Assembly (NCBI GenBank): GCA_025450035.1
Contig: JANWIF010000147.1
Location: 1 to 64,000, forward strand
DNA length: 64,000 bases
Direction: 5' to 3'
Origin: Gemmatimonadaceae bacterium
GTDB taxonomy: Bacteria > Gemmatimonadota > Gemmatimonadetes > Gemmatimonadales > Gemmatimonadaceae
The notes beneath the pieces are model-generated. The model was not told where the DNA came from. It did no database searches and saw only the letters and a program-made list of their open reading frames with translations. Each line of letters starts with the position of its first letter. The stretch's first letter is position 1. Of this stretch, positions 26,380 to 35,861 are shown piece after piece. Position numbers and translations under genes: made by a program.

Positions 26380-27216
26380 TCAGAGCGACGGCAGCTCCGC
26401 GTACACATCCACGTGCGGCAGTCGCGATTCCCCCGGAGTTGCGGACCCACCCGGCCGCGGCACCAGCACACGCGGCTGCGTATCGAGCACGTGAAGCGCG
26501 CGCAGCACCAGTGCTTCCAGTTCCCCTTCGGTGATGAGAGTTCGCAACCCTTTTCGTTCACCGCCCGGCATCGTGTTGGCAAACGCGTTCCCACTGTCGC
26601 GCCACGGCGCGCGCGCCAGCCGCGGCGCGTCGCCCGGGTCGAGCTCGACACGATGGAGCACGAGCGACACGCCAGGCCGGTCGGCGCGGAGTCCGAGGAC
26701 GAGCAACAATCGGAGCTCGGTGGGCTCGCCGTGCGAGACCAACTCCGCGTTGGACGCGACGAAGCATCCGTCTACCGGCTCGTACGGCGCGTCGGGGACG
26801 ACGCGAGTCCACACGCGCTGATAGGGGAATTGCAGATATGCGGCCGGCGGCGCGGCGAGTTCCCACTGGCCGAGATCGCGTTGCGGCGCCGTGAGACGCT
26901 CGGTGATCATTTCGTCAAACGCATAGATGCGACGCCCGGTACTCCAGAATCGAAAGCCTTGCCAGAGCAACTCGCCGTACTGATCCAACGCTTCGGGCGG
27001 CGCGTCGTCGGCGATCATCGACGCCAACGTGGCGCCAACGAGGCCGAGGAGCATGAAGTCGTCGTGATTTCGTGGATCGCGTCCGCGCTGCTCCGCCTCG
27101 GCGCGAATGGCGGGGAAGGCGTCGTGCTCGAACGATTCGAGAATCATCTCGTACGGCGTGACTCGGGCGCTCACTGGCAGCAAGACGATGCCGTCACGCC
27201 TCGACGCGCTGTTCAA
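26380..27216 (-). CDS. Conserved hypothetical protein
   Basis: 278-aa ORF in the operon reading direction; no family recognised. Confidence 0.55.
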   Translation of the reverse strand: MNSASRRDGIVLLPVSARVTPYEMILESFEHDAFPAIRAEAEQRGRDPRNHDDFMLLGLVGATLASMIADDAPPEALDQYGELLWQGFRFWSTGRRIYAFDEMITERLTAPQRDLGQWELAAPPAAYLQFPYQRVWTRVVPDAPYEPVDGCFVASNAELVSHGEPTELRLLLVLGLRADRPGVSLVLHRVELDPGDAPRLARAPWRDSGNAFANTMPGGERKGLRTLITEGELEALVLRALHVLDTQPRVLVPRPGGSATPGESRLPHVDVYAELPSL

Positions 27217-27661
27217 TGCCAGCGACCTCGCGGAACTGGCGTACGAGTTCGTGCAGCTGGTGCTCAGTGTAGTCGATCTCCTGCGCGGCGCCTTCGGTGT
27301 CGATCAGGCCGGCTCGCATGGAAATCGCAACCTGATTCAAATAGCGAACCTTCCCCAAGAACTCTTCCGTGACCGTGCGCAGCGCGACGAAGCGTCTGCG
27401 ATTGGCGGCCGCGCGTCGATAGCGGGCTACCATCTCGTCCTCGGACAGTCGTCGGGCCATTTGCTCCACCTCGTCACGGCTGCGGCCAGGAATGGTACCT
27501 CGGTCGGGGATTCCCTCATCGTCCCACTCGGTTTCGAAAAACCAGAGTCGTCCCCCATATTCGATGCCGTCGTAGGAGATGAGGACGGAGACATCGAGTC
27601 GGCGTCCTCCGACTTCGATCGTTGCAAGGTACGGCTGGACCGTCTCGTCAGATTCGCTCAT
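27194..27661 (-). CDS. Hypothetical protein
   Basis: 155-aa ORF overlapping its neighbour by 23 nt; no family recognised. Confidence 0.6.
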   Translation of the reverse strand: MSESDETVQPYLATIEVGGRRLDVSVLISYDGIEYGGRLWFFETEWDDEGIPDRGTIPGRSRDEVEQMARRLSEDEMVARYRRAAANRRRFVALRTVTEEFLGKVRYLNQVAISMRAGLIDTEGAAQEIDYTEHQLHELVRQFREVAGIEQRVEA

Positions 27662-27667
27662 GTGGCC

Positions 27668-28531
27668 TCAGGCGGTGGTGACGGACGCGGTGTCGTCGAG
27701 AAATCGCCGGATGGCTGCGAACAACATGCGGGGTGCTTCAACGTAAGGTACGTGACCGCTGTCGTCGAGCACCACCAGCCGTGCCTCTGGAAGCGATCGA
27801 GCCAGAGCTTCGGACGAGGCGAGGGGGATGGGATCCTGGCGACCGTGAACGATGAGCGTTGGGCAGCGCACACCGGCCAGTGCGGATCGGAGATCGAAAT
27901 CGCCAAGGCTGGCCCAGACGGATGCTTGCACGCGACCAATGACGCGAAACGGAGTGAGGTCGCGCGCGCGGTCAGGGTGCGCGAAGTATCCGGCGACGCT
28001 GAGTTCGAACGCGCGCCGCCGGTACCCTTCAGGGTCGCGTTCGCGCAGGCCCGACGCGGCGAGCTCATCGCGCAAGTGCCGAATGCGTGGGGAGCTCTGC
28101 CGGCGCGCCAGTTCGGCATCGAATGCGTCGCGATGCTCGCGGGTGATGGGCGCCGGGTCGATGAGGACCATGCGCGTTGGACGCAGCGCCGCATCTTCGC
28201 CGGCAGAAATGGCGTAGAGCAGAGCCAACAGTCCCCCCCATGAATAGCCGATAATCGAAAGCGGTTGGAGTGACAACTCTCGCACCAGAACCGCCATGTC
28301 CTCCACGTGCGTCCTCCACGTGATGGGCGAGGGATCGTTTGTTCGCGACTGCCCGCCGCCGCGTTGGTCATAAAAGACGAGCTCGTACTTGTCTGCGAGC
28401 TCGAGCATTTGCGGAAGCAAGTAGTCGTGCTGCGCACCAGGTCCACCGTGCAGCACCAAGAGGCGCGGCGCGCCCGCCGGACCGTCCGAAGTGAAGTAGA
28501 GCGGAACGGCGGTGCTGGTCGTGTAGGGCAT
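27668..28531 (-). CDS. Alpha/beta hydrolase, proline iminopeptidase-like
   Basis: LLVLHGGPGAQHDYLLPQML...FYDQRGGGQS ... IGYSWGGLLALLYA ... DSGHVPYVEAP. Confidence 0.92.
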   Translation of the reverse strand: MPYTTSTAVPLYFTSDGPAGAPRLLVLHGGPGAQHDYLLPQMLELADKYELVFYDQRGGGQSRTNDPSPITWRTHVEDMAVLVRELSLQPLSIIGYSWGGLLALLYAISAGEDAALRPTRMVLIDPAPITREHRDAFDAELARRQSSPRIRHLRDELAASGLRERDPEGYRRRAFELSVAGYFAHPDRARDLTPFRVIGRVQASVWASLGDFDLRSALAGVRCPTLIVHGRQDPIPLASSEALARSLPEARLVVLDDSGHVPYVEAPRMLFAAIRRFLDDTASVTTA

Positions 28532-28537
28532 GGTGCT

Positions 28538-28635
28538 GGTTGTTGGTTGGTTGTTGGTTGTTGGTTGTTGGTACCTGGCTACCCGACCCGTCGCAGTTGC
28601 AGTTCACCAACTACCAACTACCAACCACCAACCAC
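28538..28635. repeat. Intergenic TTGG-rich inverted-repeat element, copy 2
   Basis: GGTTGTTGGTTGGTTGTTGGTTGTTGGTTGTTGG ... CACCAACTACCAACTACCAACCACCAACCACC. Confidence 0.7.
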
Positions 28636-28640
28636 CGTCG

Positions 28641-30053
28641 TTACTCCCGTTTCCCCAATGTCGCGGTCAGCACCACGGGCGCACCATCGCGGAGAACTTT
28701 GAACTGAACGACATCTCCCGGTTGATGCGAGTAGAGGGCGTCGGTGTAGGCGTAGAGATCCTTGACTGGCTTGCCCCCGAACTCCACGATGATGTCGCCC
28801 TGTTTTGCACCGGCCTTATCGGCCGGACTGTTAGGCGTGACGCCTGCGAGACGCACACCGGCGACATCGGTGGCACCCATGTCGGGGACGGATCCGAACC
28901 ACACGTTGCGTCCGCTGGTGGCGGCCATGGGTGCAGGGCTCGCGCTGCGCACGTACGTGAGGCGCGCGGATCGGTCGGCGAGGGCGCGCGCGATGCGACC
29001 GGCATACTCGACGACCCGTGCTTCATCACCGACGTCGATCTTCGATGCGACATCGGTGGCGCGATGGTAGTCCTCGTGCTCACCGGTGAAGAAGAAGAGC
29101 ACCGGGATGTTCTTTTCGTAAAATGAACTCTGATCCGACGGCCCGAACCCGTCGCCGATCTTTGCGATCTGGAATTGTGGCGCCACGTTGGCGCTGTCTA
29201 CGATACCGGGCAGCTCTGTGGCCGTCGCGGCGCCATATACAATGAGCTTGTCGTTCTGCATCCGGCCCACCATGTCGAAGTTGAGCATGGCGAACACGTG
29301 GTCGAGCGGCACGGGCGAATGGTCCACGAAGTACTGGGAGCCGAGCAGTCCGAGTTCTTCGCCGCTGAAATTCACGAAGATCAGCGACCGGCGGGGCGGG
29401 TGGTGCGCGAAGAGGCGAGCGAGCTCCATCACCGCGGCGGTGCCGGAGGCGTTGTCGTCGGCGCCATGGCGAATCGCGTTGCCGGCCGCGGGGTCGAGGG
29501 CGTTGAACGCAGAGCGCCCCAGGTGATCGAAATGCGCGCCGATCACCACGAATTCATTGCGCAGCGCGGGATCGCTGCCCGGGAGCAGCGCGACGACGTT
29601 CTGCGTTGGGAGTGCCGCGGGCAGGCCGGCGTGCGCCGCCGCGACCGATTTGGCGGTGAACGGCTGCAGATACGGTGACGAGCAGGCAATACCTTGCCGA
29701 TCAGTTAGGCGAATGGAGTTGCCCGTCCGGGCCTCGATCGTTTGCCGCAGCGCGCTCACCGACACGCAGCGGTTGTCGTGCAGGCCGGCGAGCGTGTCCA
29801 GTTGCAGCAGCGCGTAGCGCCGCGCGATGTACGCTGCAGCGCTGTCGTTCCCGGGCGTGCCGGTGAGCCGTCCCTCGAGTGCGTCGCTGGCCAGGTACGT
29901 GATGTCCCGCCTGAGGAGCGCCGTGTCGGCGCCGCGCTGTGCGCTCAGTGGCATGGCGCCCGTGGCGGGGCCGTGATGGCACGCAACGGCGGACATCGCG
30001 GCCGTGGCAAAGGCGAGTAGTCGGACGCGACGTATTGTGCGGAACAACTCCAT
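28641..30053 (-). CDS. M28-family Zn peptidase with C-terminal PDZ domain
   Basis: VVIGAHFDHLGR...IRHGADDNASGTAAVMELARLFA ... FVNFSGEELGLLGSQYFVDH; PDZ NSPADKAGAKQGDIIVEFGG. Confidence 0.92.
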   Translation of the reverse strand: MELFRTIRRVRLLAFATAAMSAVACHHGPATGAMPLSAQRGADTALLRRDITYLASDALEGRLTGTPGNDSAAAYIARRYALLQLDTLAGLHDNRCVSVSALRQTIEARTGNSIRLTDRQGIACSSPYLQPFTAKSVAAAHAGLPAALPTQNVVALLPGSDPALRNEFVVIGAHFDHLGRSAFNALDPAAGNAIRHGADDNASGTAAVMELARLFAHHPPRRSLIFVNFSGEELGLLGSQYFVDHSPVPLDHVFAMLNFDMVGRMQNDKLIVYGAATATELPGIVDSANVAPQFQIAKIGDGFGPSDQSSFYEKNIPVLFFFTGEHEDYHRATDVASKIDVGDEARVVEYAGRIARALADRSARLTYVRSASPAPMAATSGRNVWFGSVPDMGATDVAGVRLAGVTPNSPADKAGAKQGDIIVEFGGKPVKDLYAYTDALYSHQPGDVVQFKVLRDGAPVVLTATLGKRE

Positions 30054-30108
30054 GCGGCGGACCCCGGATGTGGTGGGATTGGGTCGGGCCTTCGTATGTT
30101 ATGTCGCC

Positions 30109-30693
30109 GTGCGCACCAGTTCCAGCCATTCACTCCCGACGCTTGCCCTCGCGCTCATCCCGCGCGCCGTGGCGCTGAACCTTGCCCTCGGCGCCTTGGC
30201 CGCGGCGCTCAAGCTGCCCGTGTACCTCGATTCGGTGGGCACGATTTTCGTCGCTGTCCTCGCCGGTCCGGTGGCGGGGATGCTCACGGGTGCCGTATCG
30301 AACGCGGTCCTCGGAATCTTGTATAGTCCACAGCTGTTCGCGTTCATTCCGGTTGCTGTGGTTATCGGTGCGCTCGCTGGTTGGGCCGCGCGCCTTGGCG
30401 CGTTCCGGTCGGTGGTCGGTGCCGCGATCGCAGGTGTTGCGATCGGTCTGGCGGCGGCGCTCACGTCGGTGCCGATCGTGATCCACCTGTTCGGTGGCCT
30501 GACGCCGAGTGGCACGGGGATCATCACCATCGCGCTTCGCATGGTGTTCGGGATGTCGTTGACGCACGCGGCGCAGGTAGCGGCCTTGTCGACTGACGTC
30601 ATCGACAAGCCGCTGTCGTGCGTGTTGGTGGCATTGCTCATCACCCGGCTTCCTGCGCGACTCACGGAACGCTTGCGGACATCGCCCGCGTGA
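30109..30693 (+). CDS. ECF transporter S (substrate-binding) component
   Basis: ALNLALGALAAALKLPVYLDSVGTIFVAVLAGPVAGMLTGAVSNAVLG; followed by T and A components. Confidence 0.8.
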   Translation: MRTSSSHSLPTLALALIPRAVALNLALGALAAALKLPVYLDSVGTIFVAVLAGPVAGMLTGAVSNAVLGILYSPQLFAFIPVAVVIGALAGWAARLGAFRSVVGAAIAGVAIGLAAALTSVPIVIHLFGGLTPSGTGIITIALRMVFGMSLTHAAQVAALSTDVIDKPLSCVLVALLITRLPARLTERLRTSPA

Positions 30694-31457
30694 GCGCGCT
30701 CGAGCATTGGAACCCGCTTACTCCGCTCGCGGCGGCCACGTTCCTGGTCGTCGCGGCATACGCGGCGCCGCAACCAGCCGGCGCCATCGCATCGTTCGCC
30801 GTAGCGCTCGGCGGCGCTTGGGTGCTCGGCGTTGGCCGGCGGGTGAGCGCGCTTGCGTTGGCCGTTGCACTGCCGACGTCAGCGCTCCTGCTCACCATGG
30901 ATGCGCTCGTTCCCGGCGCGCCAGGTATTGCGACACACATCCTTGCCCTGGGTCCGGTGCGTCTCGATGTCACCGCCGTGAGAGTCGCGATGCTGATCGC
31001 CGCGCAGCTCGGGGCCGCGATCGCCGCGATGGGCTGGGTCGTCGTGGGGGTCGCGCCGCGTCGCCTAACGCGAGCGCTTGCCGCGCGCGGGTTGCCGGCG
31101 TGGGCGGCATATGTGCTCGTGGCCTCGCTCGAAGCCGTGCCTGAAGCACGGCGACACGCGGTGGAAGTGATGGACGCCCAACGCTGCCGCGGGCTGAATA
31201 CCGGAGGAGGCATCGTCGGGCGGGTGCGCGCGCTGCTGCCGCTTGCCGGGCCGCTATCGGTGTCGCTCGTGTCGGAGTCGGAAGAACGCGCGCTGGCGTT
31301 GGACGCGCGCGGGTTTCGTCCACGATCGCGTCGTGGTACGCTGACGCCGATCGCCGATCCGCGCGCCGAGCGTGTCACGCGCGCGTTGCTCTGGTGGTCG
31401 TCGGCGGCGGTACTCGCGTGGCGCATCGCGGTTGCCTGGCGTGGTTCGGCGTCGTGA
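30690..31457 (+). CDS. ECF transporter T (transmembrane) component
   Basis: NPLTPLAAATFLVVAAYA ... EAVPEARRHAVEVMDAQRCRGLN ... SEERALALDARGF. Confidence 0.85.
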   Translation: MSALEHWNPLTPLAAATFLVVAAYAAPQPAGAIASFAVALGGAWVLGVGRRVSALALAVALPTSALLLTMDALVPGAPGIATHILALGPVRLDVTAVRVAMLIAAQLGAAIAAMGWVVVGVAPRRLTRALAARGLPAWAAYVLVASLEAVPEARRHAVEVMDAQRCRGLNTGGGIVGRVRALLPLAGPLSVSLVSESEERALALDARGFRPRSRRGTLTPIADPRAERVTRALLWWSSAAVLAWRIAVAWRGSAS

Positions 31458-32920
31458 CTGGCGCCCTCTCGCCGGAGCCGGTCGTATCGTTGCGCCTCGA
31501 TCGCATCCAGTACGGCGCGCACACCGCGCTGCACGACGTCGTGCTCGACGTGCGCCCGGGGGAAATCGTCGGCGTCGCGGGTCACGTGGGCGCCGGCAAG
31601 ACCACGCTCGCGCTGGCCGCGGCGGGCTTGCTCGGCGGCGCGGTGCCGGCGCGTATCACCGGAACCGTTCGCTTCAGCGCGCGCGGCTGGCCTCCCGCGT
31701 CGTTCGTGTTCGCGAGCCCATGGACCCAACTCACTGAGTTAGGCGGCACGGTCGAGGAAGAAGTTGCCGTCGGTCCGGAGAATCAGGGGCTGACCAGCGG
31801 CATCATTCGCGCCCGCGTGGACGGCGCGATGGGCGCCGCCGGAGCATCGCCGCTCGCGACCCGTGTCCCGCGGACGTTGTCCGGTGGAGAGATGCAACGC
31901 GTGGCGCTCGCATCGGCACTGGCGCTCGACGCTCCGCTGGTCGTGCTCGATGAACCCACCGCACAGCTCGATCCATCGTCTGCGCGCCGGATAGCCGCAT
32001 CGATTCGCGCGCTTGCCGCGTCGGGTCGCGCGATCATACTCGTGGAGCAGAATCTCGATCTGCTCGCCGAGCTGGCCTCGCGTGTGGTCGTATTGGCCGA
32101 TGGTGCGCCGTTGGCCACCGGGGATCCGCGCGCACTGCTCGAGCGGTGGCCGCCACTGGATGCGCGCCTCGGCACGACGACGGCGGTCGCCGAGCGCAAC
32201 GCGCCCACGTATCGCGCACCGTTGGTGGTGACGGACGACGCACCCGGCCTCGTGATCGAAGGGCTCGTGGCCGGATATGCGGGGCGCGATGTGCTCCTGG
32301 GTGTGGATACCGTGGTGCCGCGCGGCGCCGTGTGTGCATGGCTCGGCGAGAATGGGGCGGGGAAAACCACACTCGCGCGGGCCGTGGTGGGACTCGTGCC
32401 CACGCACGCGGGCACGATGCGCGTGGCCGGTGCCGTGCTCGACGGACTCCCTGTCGAACTACGCGCACGCTTGGTCGGCCTGGTGTTCCAGGATCCTTCG
32501 CGTCAATTGTTCGCACGCCGCGTGATCGATGAAGCCGCCTTCGGCCCCCGTGCGTTAGGCGAATCGCGAACGGGAGCGCTGGCGATGGCGCGCGAGGCGC
32601 TGGCCATCGTCGGGCTGGAGGGGCTGCACCAGGTGAATCCTGGCGATCTGGTCCCACAGCTGCAGCGACGGCTGGCGATCGCCGCCGCGATGGCCGCGCG
32701 TCCGCCGCTGTTGATTCTCGATGAGCCCACGGCCGGCCAGGACGCCGCAGGCCGCGCTTGGATCGTTCGGGCGCTCGAACAGCAGCGATCCCGCGGCGCC
32801 GGGGTGGTCATCACGCATGATCTCACGTTCGCCGGTCGCGTGTGCGATTTCGCCGTTACGATCGCGCGTGGCCGGGTGTCCCTGAGTAGATCGGACGTGC
32901 CGTTTGGCGCAGCGGACTAG
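31454..32920 (+). CDS. ECF transporter fused dual ATPase (A1-A2)
   Basis: Two ABC domains: GHVGAGKTTL/LSGGEMQRVALASALALDAPLVVLDEPTAQLDP and GENGAGKTTL/LVPQLQRRLAIAAAMAARPPLLILDEPTAGQD. Confidence 0.95.
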   Translation: MTGALSPEPVVSLRLDRIQYGAHTALHDVVLDVRPGEIVGVAGHVGAGKTTLALAAAGLLGGAVPARITGTVRFSARGWPPASFVFASPWTQLTELGGTVEEEVAVGPENQGLTSGIIRARVDGAMGAAGASPLATRVPRTLSGGEMQRVALASALALDAPLVVLDEPTAQLDPSSARRIAASIRALAASGRAIILVEQNLDLLAELASRVVVLADGAPLATGDPRALLERWPPLDARLGTTTAVAERNAPTYRAPLVVTDDAPGLVIEGLVAGYAGRDVLLGVDTVVPRGAVCAWLGENGAGKTTLARAVVGLVPTHAGTMRVAGAVLDGLPVELRARLVGLVFQDPSRQLFARRVIDEAAFGPRALGESRTGALAMAREALAIVGLEGLHQVNPGDLVPQLQRRLAIAAAMAARPPLLILDEPTAGQDAAGRAWIVRALEQQRSRGAGVVITHDLTFAGRVCDFAVTIARGRVSLSRSDVPFGAAD

Positions 32921-33010
32921 CGGCTTGGGCGGGCGGTTCGGCCGTGCGATGCGTGCACCGCGCGCGGCCGCGCTTCGATGCGCGCCACTCTTCAGGGAGC
33001 TTCCTTCGCT

Positions 33011-34618
33011 ATGGATCATGCACCGAGTTTCGCGCGGCACCTCGCCCGGCTCGTCTGGCAACTGCTCAACCAGAGCGACGCGTACGATGTGCAGCTCGCC
33101 TCGCTGCAACTTCTCGTTGGCGCTTCGCGCGTCGGACCGGTCGGGATGGGGGTTCATGACGGAACGTTTCGTATCAACGGCGCACCAGTGTCGGACGCGG
33201 GTCCTGAGATGCAGGAGTTGGCGGCCCAACTCGTCGGCCACTCCATAGAGGAGCTGGCCTTTGATCGCGCCTCGTCGCCGGCCGATCTGCTGCTCATGGC
33301 GCGGATTCTCGCGACGGCGCCCGTTCCCCTTGATGGCGGCCGCGGCGTGTTGGCGCGCATTCACGCGCTCGATGCGCGAGCGGTCACGGTCCGCGTAACG
33401 TCGCCGCCCGCTCTCCCTCCGATCGCGCGTCCGGGCCCCACGGACCTCATGACGCTGCAAGTAGTTCCCGACATCGCGGACTTCGCGCCCGATGCCGCGT
33501 CGAGCGTTGCCGGATCGGATGACGATGGCCTCATCACCACGGCCCGACTCGATGAAATGTTCGAGGTCTTCTCGTCCAATGATGCGACGCGACTTCCACC
33601 CGACAGGCTGTTTCTGCATCTCGATGCGGCTATCACGCCCAGAGCCGCGGCGCGGGAATTGGATGCGCTGCTCAAGGTGGTTGCGGAAGCCACGGCGCGC
33701 GCGCGGCACGAGGTGGTGGCCGACCTGCTGCACGGGATCGTGACGCGTGAGGCCGCGCTGGAGGATGACGCGATGCGCCGGCAGTACGGCATCATACTGC
33801 GTCGGGCGGCCGTGCCCCCGATCCTGCGCAGCTTGACGCTGCTCCTTCCGCGCAACCGCGAGCGTCACGACGTCTACATGACAGTACTGGCGCGCTGCGA
33901 AGACGCGGGCGCCGAGGCGTTGGCGGAAGCGCTCATCGCGGCGCCGTCCATCGGCGACCGGCGCGTGTATTACGACGCGTTGATCCGCATGCGGAGCGGG
34001 ATTCGCACGGTCATGCACATGTTGGGCGACACGCGATGGTTCGTTGCGCGGAACGCGGCCGAGCTGTTAGGCGAACTGAAGGTCACCGAAGCCGAGGCGG
34101 AGTTGACGCCGCTGCTCGAGCACGCCGACGATCGCGTTCGCTCGGCCGCCGCCGTCGCACTGGCGCGCATCGGGTCATCGCGGCGGGGTCGGGGGCGCCT
34201 GTCCCGCACGCCGGTGCCGGCGGCCGCGCCCGATGACGCCGGGAACGGCAACGGTCAGGGCAATGGTCACGGGAACGGGCATGCGGCCGGACCCGGCTCG
34301 CGCTCGGTGCACTCGCTCATCAAGGCGCTGGAGAAGGAAGCGGACAGCCGCGTGCAGGTGGCATTGATCGCCGCGCTTGGCCAACTCGGCACCCAACAAG
34401 CCGTGGACAAGCTGGTCGAGATCGCGCGCACCGAGCGCGGCCTCCTCGCCCGCCAACGACCCACGCCGCTCCGCGTCGCCGCGGTCCACGCTCTGGGCCA
34501 AGCGAGAGCAGCCAACGCCCAGCCCGCGCTGCAGGCGTTGCTGCGCGACAAGTCGGCGGCCATTCGCGGCGCGGCGTCGTGGGTGATTCTGGGGCGCCGC
34601 GAACCGGTAGCGGTGTAG
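33011..34618 (+). CDS. HEAT-repeat protein
   Basis: Repeated units such as LGDTRWFVARNAAELLGELKVTEAEAELTPLLEHADDRVRSAAAVALARIG. Confidence 0.8.
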   Translation: MDHAPSFARHLARLVWQLLNQSDAYDVQLASLQLLVGASRVGPVGMGVHDGTFRINGAPVSDAGPEMQELAAQLVGHSIEELAFDRASSPADLLLMARILATAPVPLDGGRGVLARIHALDARAVTVRVTSPPALPPIARPGPTDLMTLQVVPDIADFAPDAASSVAGSDDDGLITTARLDEMFEVFSSNDATRLPPDRLFLHLDAAITPRAAARELDALLKVVAEATARARHEVVADLLHGIVTREAALEDDAMRRQYGIILRRAAVPPILRSLTLLLPRNRERHDVYMTVLARCEDAGAEALAEALIAAPSIGDRRVYYDALIRMRSGIRTVMHMLGDTRWFVARNAAELLGELKVTEAEAELTPLLEHADDRVRSAAAVALARIGSSRRGRGRLSRTPVPAAAPDDAGNGNGQGNGHGNGHAAGPGSRSVHSLIKALEKEADSRVQVALIAALGQLGTQQAVDKLVEIARTERGLLARQRPTPLRVAAVHALGQARAANAQPALQALLRDKSAAIRGAASWVILGRREPVAV

Positions 34619-34640
34619 CGGCACCCCTGCCCTCGCGCGG

Positions 34641-35708
34641 TCAGCGATCCGTGAAATCGATCTCCGTTCCCACGCGGCGGCACGTTTCAGCGATCAATGT
34701 CGCGGCGCGGTCCACGTCGTCCAGGCTGACCAACTCGTTAGGCGAATGCATGTAGCGATTGGGGATCGAGACGAGTGCCGTGGCGATGCCTTCGCGCGCG
34801 ATGTGAATCGCGTCGGCGTCGGTACCGGTGTCGCGTCCTGCGGCGTGGAGCGTGTAGGGAATCGACAGCGCATCGGCCGTGGAACGGAGAAGACGCAAGG
34901 CGACCGGTGAGATGATCGATCCCCGCGTGAGCACCGGACCGCTGCCGATGGGATGATGCCCCAATTCCTTCTTCTCGATGCCCGGATGGTCGGTGGCGAA
35001 GGTGACGTCGACGACGATCGCCATCCGCGCGCCGATCGCCGTCGCGCTCACGGCGGCGCCGCCGCCATGCCACGCGATTTCCTCCTGCGTCGTGGCCGTG
35101 GCCACGACGCGGGCCGCTCCGGGTTGAGCGGCGTAGCGTCGCAGCGCCTCCAGCACCACGAAGGCGCCGATCCGATCGTCGATCGAGCGCGAGACGATGC
35201 GGTTGTTGGGGAAGTCGAGCGTGTGCGAATCGATCACGCCCGGGTCCCCGACGCTCAGCCGCGCGCCGGCCTCGGCCGCGTTCGCGGCGCCGATGTCGAC
35301 CCACAGATCCGTCAGCTTCGAGGCTTTCTCGCGGTCGTCCGGGCGCAGCAGGTGAATCGGCTTCTTGCCCACCACGCCAAACACATCGCCCTGCGCCCCC
35401 AGGAATCGCAGGCGCTGCCCAACCAGCACCTGCACATCCCAGCCCCCGATCGGCGCGATGTAGACGTATCCCTCGTCGTCGATGTGCTGCACGATGACGC
35501 CGATCTCGTCGATGTGGCCGGCGAGCATGATCGTCGGTTCGCCCGCGCCGGCCACCACGGCCATGCTGTTGCCGTGCACATCGCCGCGCACATTGGCGAA
35601 GTGCGCCGCTTCCTCGCGCCACACGCGCGCGGGTGCCGACTCGAAACCCGACGGTCCGGGGGTGTCTAACAGGCGCTTGAGAAACGCGAGCGAAGAAGCG
35701 GAAAGCAT
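34641..35708 (-). CDS. M42-family metallopeptidase
   Basis: LAGHIDEIGVIVQHID ... DDRIGAFVVLEAL ... ATTQEEIAWHGGGAA ... GRDTGTDADAIHIAREGIATALVSIPNRYMHSP. Confidence 0.93.
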   Translation of the reverse strand: MLSASSLAFLKRLLDTPGPSGFESAPARVWREEAAHFANVRGDVHGNSMAVVAGAGEPTIMLAGHIDEIGVIVQHIDDEGYVYIAPIGGWDVQVLVGQRLRFLGAQGDVFGVVGKKPIHLLRPDDREKASKLTDLWVDIGAANAAEAGARLSVGDPGVIDSHTLDFPNNRIVSRSIDDRIGAFVVLEALRRYAAQPGAARVVATATTQEEIAWHGGGAAVSATAIGARMAIVVDVTFATDHPGIEKKELGHHPIGSGPVLTRGSIISPVALRLLRSTADALSIPYTLHAAGRDTGTDADAIHIAREGIATALVSIPNRYMHSPNELVSLDDVDRAATLIAETCRRVGTEIDFTDR

Positions 35709-35861
35709 GGCGAGAAGCGTGAAGGCCGAGGTGCACCCGGCGGCTGCCGGAGAGAGTGTGTAAGAGACCACAACCAATGCGCGCCGTCCAGGGGTGGCGA
35801 CCCGCATCGCATTTCCGTTGGGCGAACGCCGGGGCAGTCCGCGCCCGGCACTGGCGCGGAG

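Noticed and set aside
28538-28635. TTGG repeats as a CRISPR array
   Set aside because: Units are about 7 bp and contiguous with no unique spacers; they form an inverted, not direct-repeat-spacer, structure.
32555-34018. 487-aa - strand ORF over the ECF ATPase end and HEAT protein
   Set aside because: Antisense to confidently identified ABC and HEAT coding sequence.
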